Assembly: GCA_040954595.2 (NCBI GenBank)
Contig: CM082591.2
Coordinates: 3,782,001-3,846,000, forward strand
DNA: 64,000 nt
Origin: Balanoglossus misakiensis
Lineage: Eukaryota > Hemichordata
Direction: 5' to 3'
Under the pieces are notes generated by a model. The model ran no database searches, was not told where the DNA came from, and saw nothing but the letters and a program-made list of their open reading frames with translations. Both the position numbers and the translations under genes were made by a program. Positions 11,895-23,999 of the stretch are shown one piece after another (positions within the stretch are counted from its first letter, which is position 1; each line of letters starts with the position of its first letter).

Positions 11895-14415
11895 CTCTAA
11901 AATATGTTATTCTCTTCAGTTGATGGGTTCATCAGGTCACCAAGGGAGAGTGGACTTCCTTGATTATTAATAATAAAGGTTGGTGGTGGGCCGTGGGCTC
12001 AGCTTGCCTGGTCATCGTGGATGTTGAACCGAGCTTTCTGGGTTATCATGGGGTAATGGGCGTCCCGTATCATTACATGATACTGATAGTGGTTTCTCCA
12101 CTCATTATCTCGTGCTAGTTGGCTCCCCTCCAAGTCGTTGTAGGATAGAGGGCTCTGTGACATTGCAGGATTGGGGGGGGGGGGGGAATCATATTCCCCA
12201 GACTCTAGTAAGTTGGTGATTGAATTTTTAAAACATAGTGCATAATTGCTGTCATTGATAGACGGGGCGATTTCTAAGATTGTAAAAACCCTGTGGCCCT
12301 TCGACACAATAGCATAGTATGTAAATTGACGTGACATGCATTGACCCGCCAAGGTCGGCAGAGTCCCCAGTGATTTCAGCTGTCTGACATGAGCATTGCA
12401 CACCAAGGCCACCATCGCGATACATACACTTCCCAGTTGCCATGTTATGGCCAGTCATTCATGGAACACCTGAAGCTTCCTGGAAGTAGTGTTCCAGGAA
12501 AACGAAATAAACATCACCGCAAATAGTGTATCTTCTGGTTTCATTTCAAATTCAACAATGTACTGGTCCCACCTTCCAATGACCATGTGGTTGCACACTT
12601 TTTTCATGTGGTCACCCATTGAAAGACTGTGATTGGCTAGATTAACCTTTCATTGTAATTAAGAAATTAGCTTCATCCCTGCATAAGGTTGATTCTGAAA
12701 GTTTTGATGCTAACTTTGGAAGAGCTGGTGGCATCATATTTTCCAGGAAAGGCATAGACTGAGAGGTTTCGTTGTTTCCGGTTGCAACCTATGTGACTAG
12801 TCTATAGGGATGACGTCCCCCACCCCCTCCCCCACCCAGCTTTGAACTTGTTGGTAGTAGAGGGATCAAGTCTTTTATTCACTCTAGCAGAAGTCTGGTG
12901 GGAAGGTCCGCATGATTAATCAACATCTGCTCCAAGAAGTGAAAGAGTTTCTGACAACAAAATATGATACCACTTTACTGTGAACCATACATTAATTTTT
13001 ATCATCAGATGTCGCATGGCAGATTTTGATAAGTTGTCTGTCCATAATATCACTCAGTCAGACTCAAAGCATTTGGTGTGTAATCTGATTTCATTTTGAA
13101 AACAGATGAGTTTTAACAATCACTGATAATCCGAGAGAAAATGAGATTTGGTGTAATGTGATATATGTAGGGCTATTTTAGTTCAGATTGTTGACTTTTG
13201 TCATTTTTCATTTGAAAAGACGTGTACATGTATGTAAGTATACTGACTGTGTTCGGTGTTGGCTAGAGGCGATTATTGTTGTGTAAGTATGGTGCAGTTA
13301 ATATGGGTAGCCTTGGGAAATGACAAGTTTGTAGTACTGAAGCCAGGAAGCATATCGGACAGAGATTTATGGGACTGGATAACTGTTTAACTACAATTGA
13401 GAGCCAGCATACCACGCATTCATTATTAATAGGCTACTGTATTCCAGTTCTCCTTGGCTGATCCCAAAATGACGTTCTGCGGTCGGACAAATTGAAAACA
13501 TCCACGCACCCAAGACCCGTCCGCATTCCTGAGGTTAGCAGTGTTGTCTTTCCATCGCTGCAGCCACATCGTTGCTGATCACCCCTATTTATGAAATGCA
13601 GTGGTACGTCTAACTCATGTAAGCAAACTTGGAGCATTCCATTGCTACTTAATGGGAGGGGTGGGGTCTTTGAAGCAGATTTGCTTCTGAGCGACTTCAT
13701 AAGATAGACCCAGCTGGTTCCGATTCCCATCATCGCACAAAATTCCCATTGTTTTTATAACGGTCAGATAGGTCACGCCACCGGAAACCACGGGTGATTC
13801 GGTTAATAGACGAGGAAAAAATCTGTTTTGAGAGATGTCACTTCAGCGCTAAACAGAGCCCTTGAAAAATAAACTAGTCAAGAGAGAGTTTCTGCTTATA
13901 CAAACATGTGGCTTCTACAATTATATGGCTTTTTAAAGCTTCAATATTTTTAGAAGTGCCAAGAATACCTGACATAATTTCTATTTTAAGTATCAAGATA
14001 ATGGAAACTCAAATTTTGCACTAGTTCCGTATTTCAGTGTTCGATTTCACTTGTCACAGTATAATTTCTGTATCAATGTTCATAGACATATGTCTAGTTG
14101 TGGTGATGGATTAATTAGTAATTAATTAGTTTTATGGACGTATATTTGCATGGAAGAGTTTATTGGGTATTTGCAGATACTGTGTTTTTTGCAATGTACG
14201 TCCATAGAATTTGTCAACATGCGTTTCGCCACACAGTTTTACTCCAAAGTAAACACAGACCGACAACATGCCTGTAGTTGGAATCATGAATGGTTCTGTA
14301 TCCTTGAAACTGGTTGTAACAAAGTTCAAAGGTCGCAGCGATGGAATCTCGGGCTCTTGCGCTTTGCAAAGTTCACTTCCCAGCTCTCTCATACACTAAG
14401 AAAAATGTTACGTTA

Positions 14416-14574
14416 CACCTGTCTATATACTGGCCAATCAAGGGACTTTCCTAAACTGGCCTTTATATACAGGTCAAGTAATACACATGTAAATTGCGCA
14501 AGGACTGTAACAAAGTGGCCACTATAGACAAGTCTCTGCTATAAAGATGGCCACTGACACAGGTTTGACTGTAT
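14416..14574. repeat. Degenerate repeat built on a GGCCACTATAGACAGGT-like word
   Basis: Variants of one word occur four times in both orientations: CACCTGTCTATATACTGGCC at the left, then GGCCTTTATATACAGGTC, GGCCACTATAGACAAGTC and GGCCACTGACACAGGTTTG. The outermost copies are inverted, as in a decayed inverted-repeat element. Confidence 0.4.
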
Positions 14575-15181
14575 AGAAATATTATGATAAACATATCAGC
14601 ATGAGAAGACTTATCGCATCTTGACTGTCACAGTGAAATCAAACCAATCAAAAGATAGGCCAGCCACAAATTCAATTTCGAAGCCAATATGTTTTGCAGC
14701 ACGTACGATGCACCATGTTCTCCTGAGATAATTCAGTGTTAAACCATGGACATCACACTGAGTGATAATACACACAAACATATTATCTCCCACCAGCTGT
14801 CTAATTACCAGTATATTTCACCAGTACGTCGCATGTACTTTTCTATCTAAGACATTTCTTATCAAGGACGACATGGCAGCACAATGTAATTTTGCCAATT
14901 TTTATCGAATTTTATTCTTTGGTTGTTTTGTGTTTCCTGGCGATTGATGTACTTGTATTCATTCTTCTCGATCCTCTCGGTGTTTGCTCTGTTTTCTCTT
15001 CCGTTCACCGTGTGCATCGTTTGAATACGCTGCACACAATGGTTCCGGTAGATGCTCATTAGCACGAGGTGTGGAACCGGTACTAGAGGTTTTGTCGTCT
15101 CGCCGTCTTGGAGATGCATGATCTGTATTGGTTCGTCTTTCATCGGGAAAGGCTAATTATTTGTAATTGTTATGTCCAGAG

Positions 15182-15395
15182 CCAATGGGAATTCAGAGAT
15201 TGGTGTTGAGCCATGTCACCAAGTGGTAATTGCCATGGCAACAGTCGATCAGAGATTGTTTGCCTGAGTTGTAATTGCTATGGCAATAACCATGATAGTG
15301 AGTGTAATTGTTTGGTAATTGTTATGAAAACAACCAATCAGAGTTTGGCATTTGGCACATCTAATTGCTTCAGCCAATCACCAATCAGTAATTTG
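15182..15395. repeat. Degenerate 45-bp tandem repeat with CCAAT and X-box-like words
   Basis: The word TAATTG recurs at 15227, 15272, 15316 and 15362, a period of 44-46 bp. Units share TAATTG, then an ATGGCAAC-like word, then CCAATCAGAG-like words (CAACCAATCAGAG at about 15330). One unit contains GCCATGGCAAC, close to half of an RFX X-box. The array may be a decayed minisatellite or a multi-site regulatory element. Confidence 0.6.
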
Positions 15396-18250
15396 TTGGT
15401 AGCATGTAAAAGCTTTGATGACATCAGGACGTTACCATCAGTATTATAATAATAGATAATGACAACTCATCAACACAATGTGGCCAAGATATAAACAATA
15501 AACCTGTCTATGGCATTTAAAATGCCTTAGTAATAGCCAGCCTGGTGCTTTGCAGCTTGACAGCTCCTCGTAGAGTGCTTCGGTGGATGATTTCATAATT
15601 TGACAAACATTTGTGAAGTGTCACTGCATTATATCGGGATGAATAAATGAGTCATCGAGTGCCTGTGTCCAAATTGATAATTCTTTCGAAACCATCAGCT
15701 CTGATAAACGGTGAAGAGCTGTCTTTAATTTCTATTTACTCTCGAGAAAACTGACAGTACACAATTATGAATTATGCAAATTGGAGATGTTCTGCCGATA
15801 AGTGAAATTGATGCGTGCTAGGGGTTGCGCATCGCCCAGACAAAGTGCATGAAAATCAACAGAGACGTACAGAATAAAAAAAAAATTGGAATTCAAATAA
15901 CGGATTGTCAAAGATGAGTCGAAGGGACTTGATAATATTCGACAAAATGAAATAAACGCGTTGATAAATGCGCGAGGTATGAAAAGAACAAATGATGCGT
16001 ATTTCTGACGTCACCGGTATCTGCACGAAGCGGGGGATTTCTGATGAAGGGAATCTTGATGAGTTCCATTATCAGGGTGCAGGCAATGATTGCCATTGTA
16101 AGGGTTTTTTTGGGTGCGGAGACAGTAGAACGGGCGAGTAACAGCTGTAGCGGTATGGACACAAGGTGGACCGAAAACGAAGCTAGTTTAAGCAGCTGTC
16201 ATCGAACAATGATACGCCATTTCGGCGGAAGAGAACGAGAAATCGTATACGTCCTTTTTCGACGAACGTTGACACGACAGTCCCCTGTCAATCAACCTGT
16301 CACGGCCCTAGTTTCTGTTTCCCTGCCTGTGTGTGTCTTGAAGCACCATTGTCAGATTCCCTGACTTTTATCAGGCTGTATTCTTAGCTTAGCCGCATTC
16401 AATGCGGCCGTGCGAATCTCGACGCCGCAAACTAGGGCGGTGTCGGGTTGCAGTGAAATTTACCCAGAAACTCTATACTTTTCAGCTACCACATACACTT
16501 CATTGTGAATTGTAAATCATACGCTCTCGCCAATCAAACCTAAATCCAGAGATTTATTTTTTGAAAAAATACAATGTCACAGCAGAAAAAATGTCGCAAT
16601 TTCAGTTATTTCGTCATAAATTACTCTTTAATGTACTACTACATTATACTAAACACAACAAACAATTTTATACACCGTCTTATATAATTTGACAGAAGAA
16701 CTTCCTGAAGAAAATGAGGTTTCAAAATTTATTGTTTTCATCTTGTCATGGATAAACAATAGACTAATGTATGTAGATTGATCAGAGAATTATTTATTTC
16801 TATGGAATTAGTTTATTGCTGAAGGAAAATGGGCTTGTTTTGTGTGCGATAATGTGATTTTAATGTCGTCTAAGTGCAAGGTGTAAATTTAAGTAGATCA
16901 TGGATTTTAGAGCCAGTGACAGTGAGATCCCCCATCCTGCCTTTCTTCGTATCCAGATGCATCGTGGGTAATTGGGAGAGCCGGTAATGGGGTGGGTGTG
17001 GCTGGCAACTTGGAGGTTGTCAAGGGGCCCATGCATCATCCTCGGGCGAGAAGAGGTTGCCACGTTCAAATGTGTGTGACACGCATTGAGTGAGGAAATG
17101 ACCGATGTGGGAAAAAGGCTGGTGAGATTTGTGCTGCAACTTTTGGTGTAGGTGATGTCATCGTGATGCCTGACTTAACTTCTTGGTGATGTTGAATACT
17201 GTAAACTTTCTTGATCGTTGGTTTTCTTGTGAACTGATCTCAGCGTCTAACTTATATTTTAATGCGGAGGAAAAGACAACCCAACAATCTCCGGAAATGA
17301 ACTTGAGAAACGACAACATTCAACAACTAATGAACTCCGGGATAAAAAGACTACTGAAGTAAATAGACCATTTATTGTGTCAGAGCAAAGCCTGTACAAA
17401 TGAAGAACAATATGATGTTCCCCCACGAGACAGTCACAGCTGGATCAAAATAATTACAGTTTATGAAGACATCTTCAGAGCCCATCAAAATCAATTGGCC
17501 AAAGTGTGTTACCATAATTAAATTTACTCACAAACCACAAATTATGTATTATTTTTATTAGGTTTTTGTCATAAAAATGTACAATATCATATGTAGAATT
17601 TGGTTGTTGATCAGTTTTAATTTTTTTAATTTTGAACAGAGGTAATTTCAATTGTTGGTTGGATAATTAGAGTTGTGTGAAGTTGAAAGGTGCCAATTCA
17701 CAGTGATAGATGTTCTAAAGAATTCAAAACAGAAGTCTTGGCTGAGAATTGTTGAATTCTTTGTTTTTTACCGAAATGTGTGATTCATGTTCCCTGGTTT
17801 CCCGTAAAACAGTCTTGGCAGGAAGTGCGCAAGAATAACGCACATTGCGGGGAAAAAATTGGCAAACTACCAATCAAGAGAAGCTGACAGGTTTATGTGC
17901 TGGCAAATAGAAGTTTCCATCCTGCAGTGTTTCGATTAGAATTGGAAGATTTACCAGATTAAGATCTCTCGGCGGTTTTCCAGCCACCTGGGAATGGCCG
18001 CTTATTGTGATGCTTTATGGCTGTGTTATTATGCAAATTACAGAGGACTGGCGACCAATCATAACACAGCATGTGCCTCTGGCAATACTATGGCAACTGA
18101 GGATTTCGTCTTTCATATTTAACACAATCACAAAGCATATATGCCTTTTCTGGAAGGAATATTAGCTGCTACCTTTTCATGATGAATTGAAATTGTTGTT
18201 TTTGTGAGCTGTTGTATAGAAAGTTTTCTTGTTTCATGCTGTATTTTGGC

Positions 18251-18352
18251 CCTTCTCTCTCTCTCTCTCTGTGTCTGTCTCTCATGAGTTTCTTTCTCTC
18301 TCCCTCCCTCCTACCCTCCCCTTTCTCTTCCTCTCTCCACATCCCTCCCTGG
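18251..18352. repeat. CT-rich microsatellite tract
   Basis: Almost pure pyrimidine on the plus strand: (CT)n from about 18254 to 18270, then interrupted CTCTCC/CCCTCC words to about 18350. It produces meaningless open frames on both strands. Confidence 0.9.
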
Positions 18353-18898
18353 GGAACCAAGGTTCTAAGTGTTGAGAACAGACACCAGCTATCTATTCTG
18401 CTTCTGCATTGTAACTACATCCTCCCAAATCCCTGTCTTTGTCACAGTGGGATTACCTCAGCCATAATATCTGGCGGGGTCTGTATACCTTTTCTTGAAA
18501 TCTATCCGAGTTTTCCCAACGGTTTAGGCACATACAATCCCCATGTAGTACAAGTAGACTTGTAATCATATTGTAAGGGCATAGCTTATTATTTCAACCC
18601 TTTCCTGACAATTTATAGAATACGTTCATTGTTTTATTCTGTGATTCTGTTGATTGAGATGTGTAACTTTACTTCGTAAATAAGCCAGGCCATGAATGAC
18701 TTTACAACTAACAGTCCATTATCAGATGAGGTTTGTAATCAAGGTGAAAAGGTTATACCGGTCTGACTTTGTGGTGGGGTGTTTTTTGGCACGGACCTGC
18801 AGTTTTCTTGCCAAGAGTTTTTGGCCGCTGGTGGGCGTGGCTGTTGTGCTTTGGCATCAGACGCTCCATTGTGGTGATGGATGAGGTGTTTGGGTCTT

Positions 18899-19013
18899 AG
18901 GGGAGAACCATTTGATTCCAGGGGGAGGGGGGTGGCTGAAAAATATTTGCTGACATACCCAAATCCTCTATCCCCCCCCTCCCCACCAGAAATCAAATGG
19001 TTCTCCCCTTACG
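18899..19013. mobile_element. Hairpin (inverted-repeat) element
   Basis: The left arm begins AGGGGAGAACCATTTGATT (from about 18900). The right arm, ending near 19010, is its reverse complement (AATCAAATGGTTCTCCCCTT). G-rich and C-rich runs sit just inside the arms. The whole unit is about 115 bp with no coding capacity. Its right half, from ACATACCCAAATCCTC onward, recurs at 62227-62284, which shows that it is a dispersed family and not a chance palindrome. Confidence 0.75.
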
Positions 19014-19287
19014 CAGAAGTGGACCCTGCACTCCAGTTTTGCTATACATTGTTCTGACTATACCACTGACTATACATAGTAAGGTTGAACTGAAGAGCTT
19101 TGGTTAATTGGAGATGGACTTTTGCATTGGAAACTATAGTTCGCTTTGCAGGAATGTATCCAATTTGCTTGTGCGCATCTTTATCTGAAAAGAGGATGTT
19201 TTTGGGCTAAGGCTATTAAAATTCTTGGTTTGCCAATAGAGCTGCTCAGATTTGAAATCTGGATTAGGAGAGCACAACAAAGGCCTC

Positions 19288-19625
19288 CATTGTGATGCAA
19301 TACAACAATGGAATTTGATGAAAGAGAGTATTGAAAGGAGACAGGACAATAGCCAACAATGCAGTGATTGACAATTGGACAATAGGACATCTCACCAATA
19401 ATGCTGCAAATTGATTCATTTGTGGGGCCCCTGAAAAAGACCCCTGGGAAAATCCAGAACAATAGGGGATGTTTTGATTGACGGGCAAACAATGTTCTGT
19501 TGTAAAGCCGGGTAAACAATTTCAGATTTTAGATTAGACAAAAGGTCTTTGTGTCAAGAGTGTAATTGTTTTGCGATTCTGGTATGCTACCAGTAGCAGA
19601 TTGCACCATTTGAATACAATAGTGA
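19288..19625. promoter_or_regulatory. Cluster of SOX-type ACAAT motifs
   Basis: About eleven ACAAT or ATTGT cores occur in 340 bp, most in SOX-compatible contexts: CCATTGT at 19287, AACAATGG at 19304, ACAATAG at 19346, AACAATG at 19355, ACAATT at 19371, ACAATAGG at 19379, AACAATAGG at 19458, AACAATG at 19488, AACAATTT at 19515, ATTGTT at 19565 and ACAATAG at 19616. More lie at 19.80-19.85 kb. SOX HMG domains bind (A/T)ACAA(A/T). The position within the presumed first intron of a SoxD gene suggests autoregulation. This rests on motif density only. Confidence 0.35.
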
Positions 19626-20553
19626 GAACAGGGACCCCTTGTTGTTTTGCACCCTTTGACGACTGTGGGTCTATTGCTCACTCTCCTCGCACGTTTTAGA
19701 AATCCCGCTTATTTTCGGGTGTCGAAATCTTCCCCCTCATCGCGTCATCGAAGTGACCGTGCGCATCCCAGTGATAAGACAGGTATTGTAATTGTCCGTG
19801 ACAATGTTTATTGACTCTCTTGTTTGTTGTTCTTGACCGTGTGTGACAATAGATGTCTGTGTGTCCTTTGATGATAATATCGATCTGCAGCTAGCAGAGG
19901 GCGTACCAAGGCAGATGAAATGAAGTATAACAATTTTTTGACGATAAAGCAACCCTTATACCCGTCGCATCGTCAAACCTGCATAAAGCATTTGCAATTT
20001 GATACAGACAGGTGACTTGAAGACATTTTCTGAACAGGGTTTCATTGAGGATATGTTGCACATGGGAAAAAAGCAGTTTTCTATATCATCGACATCACTC
20101 TCATCAGCATAGGATGATCACATTGTTTCTGTGTCTTCGTTGAACACGATATGCATGCACCCTGGGGTATAGTATTTTCGCTACAAAATAATAAAATCTT
20201 TCTGAAACCATACATTTAAACTGATCGAGGAAATGGATTGGAAAACTGACAACAGGAAGGGTGCATTGTCCTTTTGGGGGGGGGGGATAAATTTCCTGTC
20301 CATTCTCCGGTAGAGAGGCGAATCACATTTGCATTGTGGGTAGAAAGGTTGATGACTCACTGTTGCAAGAGTTTGAAGGGATGATCTGCTGCGTCTGTAT
20401 TTCTGGACTTCTTTGAGCTTATTCAGGTTTTTCACTTTGTTATAACTGATATTTCTGCTGCAGAATATGACGCTGTTCCTCACAAGCTGAATTAAGATGA
20501 AAGTATGATGCAACGTATCATGTTTATGCAAAACAGAACTATAATGGTAATAG

Positions 20554-20581
20554 CATGATGATGGTGGTAGTAGTGATGAAC

Positions 20582-20613
<32 letters not shown>

Positions 20614-20645
20614 GGTGATGATGGTGGTGGTGGTGATGATGATAA
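20554..20645. repeat. ATG/GTG triplet microsatellite
   Basis: An imperfect tract of GATGATG and GGTGGTG triplets. It explains the long poly-His and poly-Met/Val frames seen on the two strands here, which are not genes. Confidence 0.95.
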
Positions 20646-23600
20646 ATGAACAGGCATTTAAGAGTTTTCAGAGATATTTTGCTCGCCAAGCTACATATAT
20701 CAGACATCGGGGACCCCTTTGTACTGTACCGGCCAGGCCAACTCGGGCAAGCCACGTGGATCATACGATGCAAGGTTAGAACAGTGGCTTTAGACCAAGG
20801 GTTAATTACCCCTAGTAACACAGTGCACCCATGTTTACGCTGTAGAACACTTCAGATGCCAGTGTGTTTATCAGTTCGAATCTTTCTTACCTATACCATT
20901 GTTTTTAGGGTCAAAGCTCTGATGACCAAGTGACCCAATTTAGGGTGTGTTCGCATTGACCAATTTAGCAACACCCCTCTTGATAACTTCCGTTTGGTAG
21001 CCCGCTGTATTTCGTCCAAAGTACCCAGACTTTGCTTTGGTCATTGTTGACTTGAACTGAAAACCTTTTCATCACAATGGTTTGGTCCAATGCCCTTGTT
21101 GTGGTACACCTGGACCTCTCTATATAGAGGGAAGTGGGGGTGATAGGGTGACATGTGTGATTTTCTGTTTTTCGTCACTTCGTGTAAAGGGACAAAGTCG
21201 CTTACTTTTGTCAAAAGATGGTTGCCCACTAGGTGATGGATAAGAATGAAATAATTTATGGGTGTTGACTTGATCACATCATGGCACATGTCGCGATAGT
21301 ACAGTTCTACTTCTAGTTGTGCAGTTACAGTCAGATGACTATGCATTGCTGACTTTGGTCTCTCTGTACATACACATTGCACTGTGGGCCGCATGTTTGT
21401 TTTTTTCATTCAATGAATCACACAAGCCCCTAGATGGCGGGAGAAGAGATTTTGAAACTTTGCCAAGAAATCTCGCCAGTCATCCGACGCGATGCTCTCT
21501 CATTAGTAGTGCATCTACACGCACCATTCAGAATTGCTGTTTAACAGAGACATCAAAAACGACAGAATGAAACTCGCAGATACTCATCTCCTGGATTGCC
21601 GCAGACTCCTCGGCAGTTCCAAGGAGTTCATCAAGATCCCGTGTTTCCGTGGTAACGACCATCCCGGCCTGTATTCGCACGCCGTCCTCAGCTCGGGCAC
21701 AAAGCGAAGCACCCGACTGAGGAGTGACTCGCAGAAGAGATCTGAAAGGGACGGTTTTAAAGTTCGTGCCTCCGTCGCGAAAAAAACACCACCCTCGGGG
21801 GCAGCACAACTTCTCGGTTCAACACAGAAAGAACGTGAAGAGCCCTTTCTGTCTTTTTCTTAGCCACCGAGTGGGATGACAGTGACACCGGCAAATAGCA
21901 GGTTTCGTGCTTGTTTGTGACCGTTTATAAGAATTCCAGCATCACCACTCGTGGTCAGACAGTAGAAATCGGAATGTCAGAGAACGCTGTTAGCCATTTT
22001 GGCTTGAAAATTTTTTAATTTTGTTGTCAGATTTATTGTAAAAAGAAACAGACCTGTACATCCTTAATTTGTTCTGGCAAAGTATGAATGTCAAAAAAAA
22101 CAAAAGCAAATATTTCTTTTAGCCTAATTAATTACAGTGAGACATATGGATTATAGTGTAACAGATGCAATCACAAAAGTGTCCACTGTACGATATGCTT
22201 GGAAATAAGATTACAATTATTATTTCGATGCCAAAACCAACAAACTTGTAGCTGCATGCACGTATTTCTACAATCATTCAAGCTGGCTGTATGATTGTTC
22301 TTCGTCCATAAACGTGACAGAACAGGTTCCATATCGATGTCTTTTTTAGTATCAGATGGCATGTGGGAAAAATGTTTTGTTTTCCATGAAGCCTTTTTGT
22401 CACTGCTGTTTCATTCATCCAGTCATTCATTGATTCGTTCATTCATTCATTCACGGAGGGCCCCACAACAGCCGGCATTGCGATGAACACATAGTGTGGG
22501 CTGTAAAAACTCGACAATACGCTTTTGTTGGCGGTGTTGCCGTGCTTTTTTGTCCGCGAAGGTCATGGATTTTAAAACATTTATTTTGGCTACAGATGCC
22601 ATTATTTCGTGGCGGTAGACCGTCTTTTGTTTGTGATTTCAATTCTTGTTTTCATCGAAACTCTTTTCAGGTTTTTTCCACAGCACAAGCTGTTTACATG
22701 TAGCTTTTTGTCACCGCTCTGACTGACTGAAATTAAATTGTGAAACACGTTAGTGTGTATTCCAAAAGACAAAAGGAAAAGGGAGGGCAAATCCCAAAGG
22801 GGGAAAATGCCATAACATGCTCATACCTCTAATGTCCCTATAAACAAATCTTTAAAATCTGTGGAAACTTGTCTCGGTAATTTTGTCGGGTCAGAAAATG
22901 AGAAGTGAAACCAAACTGATGCGGACAATACAAGGCTTTTTTTTTCCGTTTTTTTTGCCGCCATTACATCATTTCCTGAACACGTCATCTCCAGGTAGCT
23001 CCGTTGTTGTGTGTCCCTATTCAAACGCTGTGATCTGCACGGAAAAACTATAAATACCGCAATGAATTGTGTGTTAGTTTCACTTCCTTGGGTTGGGTCA
23101 CGTGCACGCAAAGTTTAATTCAGACTCTGAACCATCAAGTATGCTATCAAACACTTCAAAAATCTTATTACTTGTTCAAAATACAAATTCAGTGGTTTAA
23201 AAACCAAAACAGTGAAAACAAAACTTTTTATCAGAAAACTTGATTTAGTATATCTGGATAAATAACAGGATGACATTTACAGAATTTAATATATTTTAAA
23301 ATTAAATTCAGCAAGTTCATTGAATGGGGATATTTATATCTTTATGAATCATGCAATTGAATGAGTTTCATTTGTTTTATTTCTACTGTTACTATCTCTC
23401 CATCTCCATCAGAATTGGCCACCGGGACGAACCAATTCAGGGAGCAGGTAGGGGTGAGAAGGTTAATTGTGATGCTGTGATGTCATAAGCTATCCCTGTT
23501 GATTAGCCCTCTTTCGATCCCCTCAACTTTTCTCATTTGTATTCAGGGCACATTCTCGCCGGCCCATTTTCACACCATGCCTTTTGTTCGTTACAAATCA

Positions 23601-23985
23601 TCAATACCAAATCATCTGTGTTAAATGTAAAAGCCACACTATTGAATCAGGGGCTTCCCTAGCCTCCTGCAATGAGAGTGAATTTGAAATTTTTCTCACT
23701 GAAAGACTCTTTTTTCTCAGACAATAATTATCGGATAGTGTTCCACCTGCATCAATGTATCATCTGTGTCCAAAATTAACTCGATTTGAGATGAAAATTT
23801 TCAAAATACGACAAAATGTGGTCATGACATTTGACTCCAGGGAGGGAGGGTTAACTTTGTAAAATCTTGTGTTTCCTGTCGCAAATTGAAATAGATCACT
23901 CAGATTAGTTTACATTCAACAATAACCTTGCAGAGTGCTCCTCAGTGCCAAGACAACCACAAAAAAACCACATCAGATTCTTGAA

Positions 23986-23999
23986 GTTTCCATGGTAAC
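23986..23999. promoter_or_regulatory. X-box-like palindrome (RFX type)
   Basis: GTTTCCATGGTAAC matches the RFX X-box form RYYNYY-N2-RRNRAC. Isolated in non-coding DNA; its target gene is unknown. Confidence 0.35.

Noticed and set aside
14150-14527. 125-codon plus-strand frame
   Set aside because: Runs into the degenerate GGCCACTATAGACAGGT-like repeat; no domain.
20492-20821. Poly-histidine protein on the minus strand and poly-Met/Val protein on the plus strand
   Set aside because: Both are translations of the ATG/GTG triplet microsatellite at 20554-20645.
21534-21863. 109-codon basic plus-strand frame (KNDRMKLADTHLLDCRRLLG...)
   Set aside because: Composition is protein-like, but there is no recognised domain, no clear splice context, and an equally long antisense frame. 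Not enough to call a gene.
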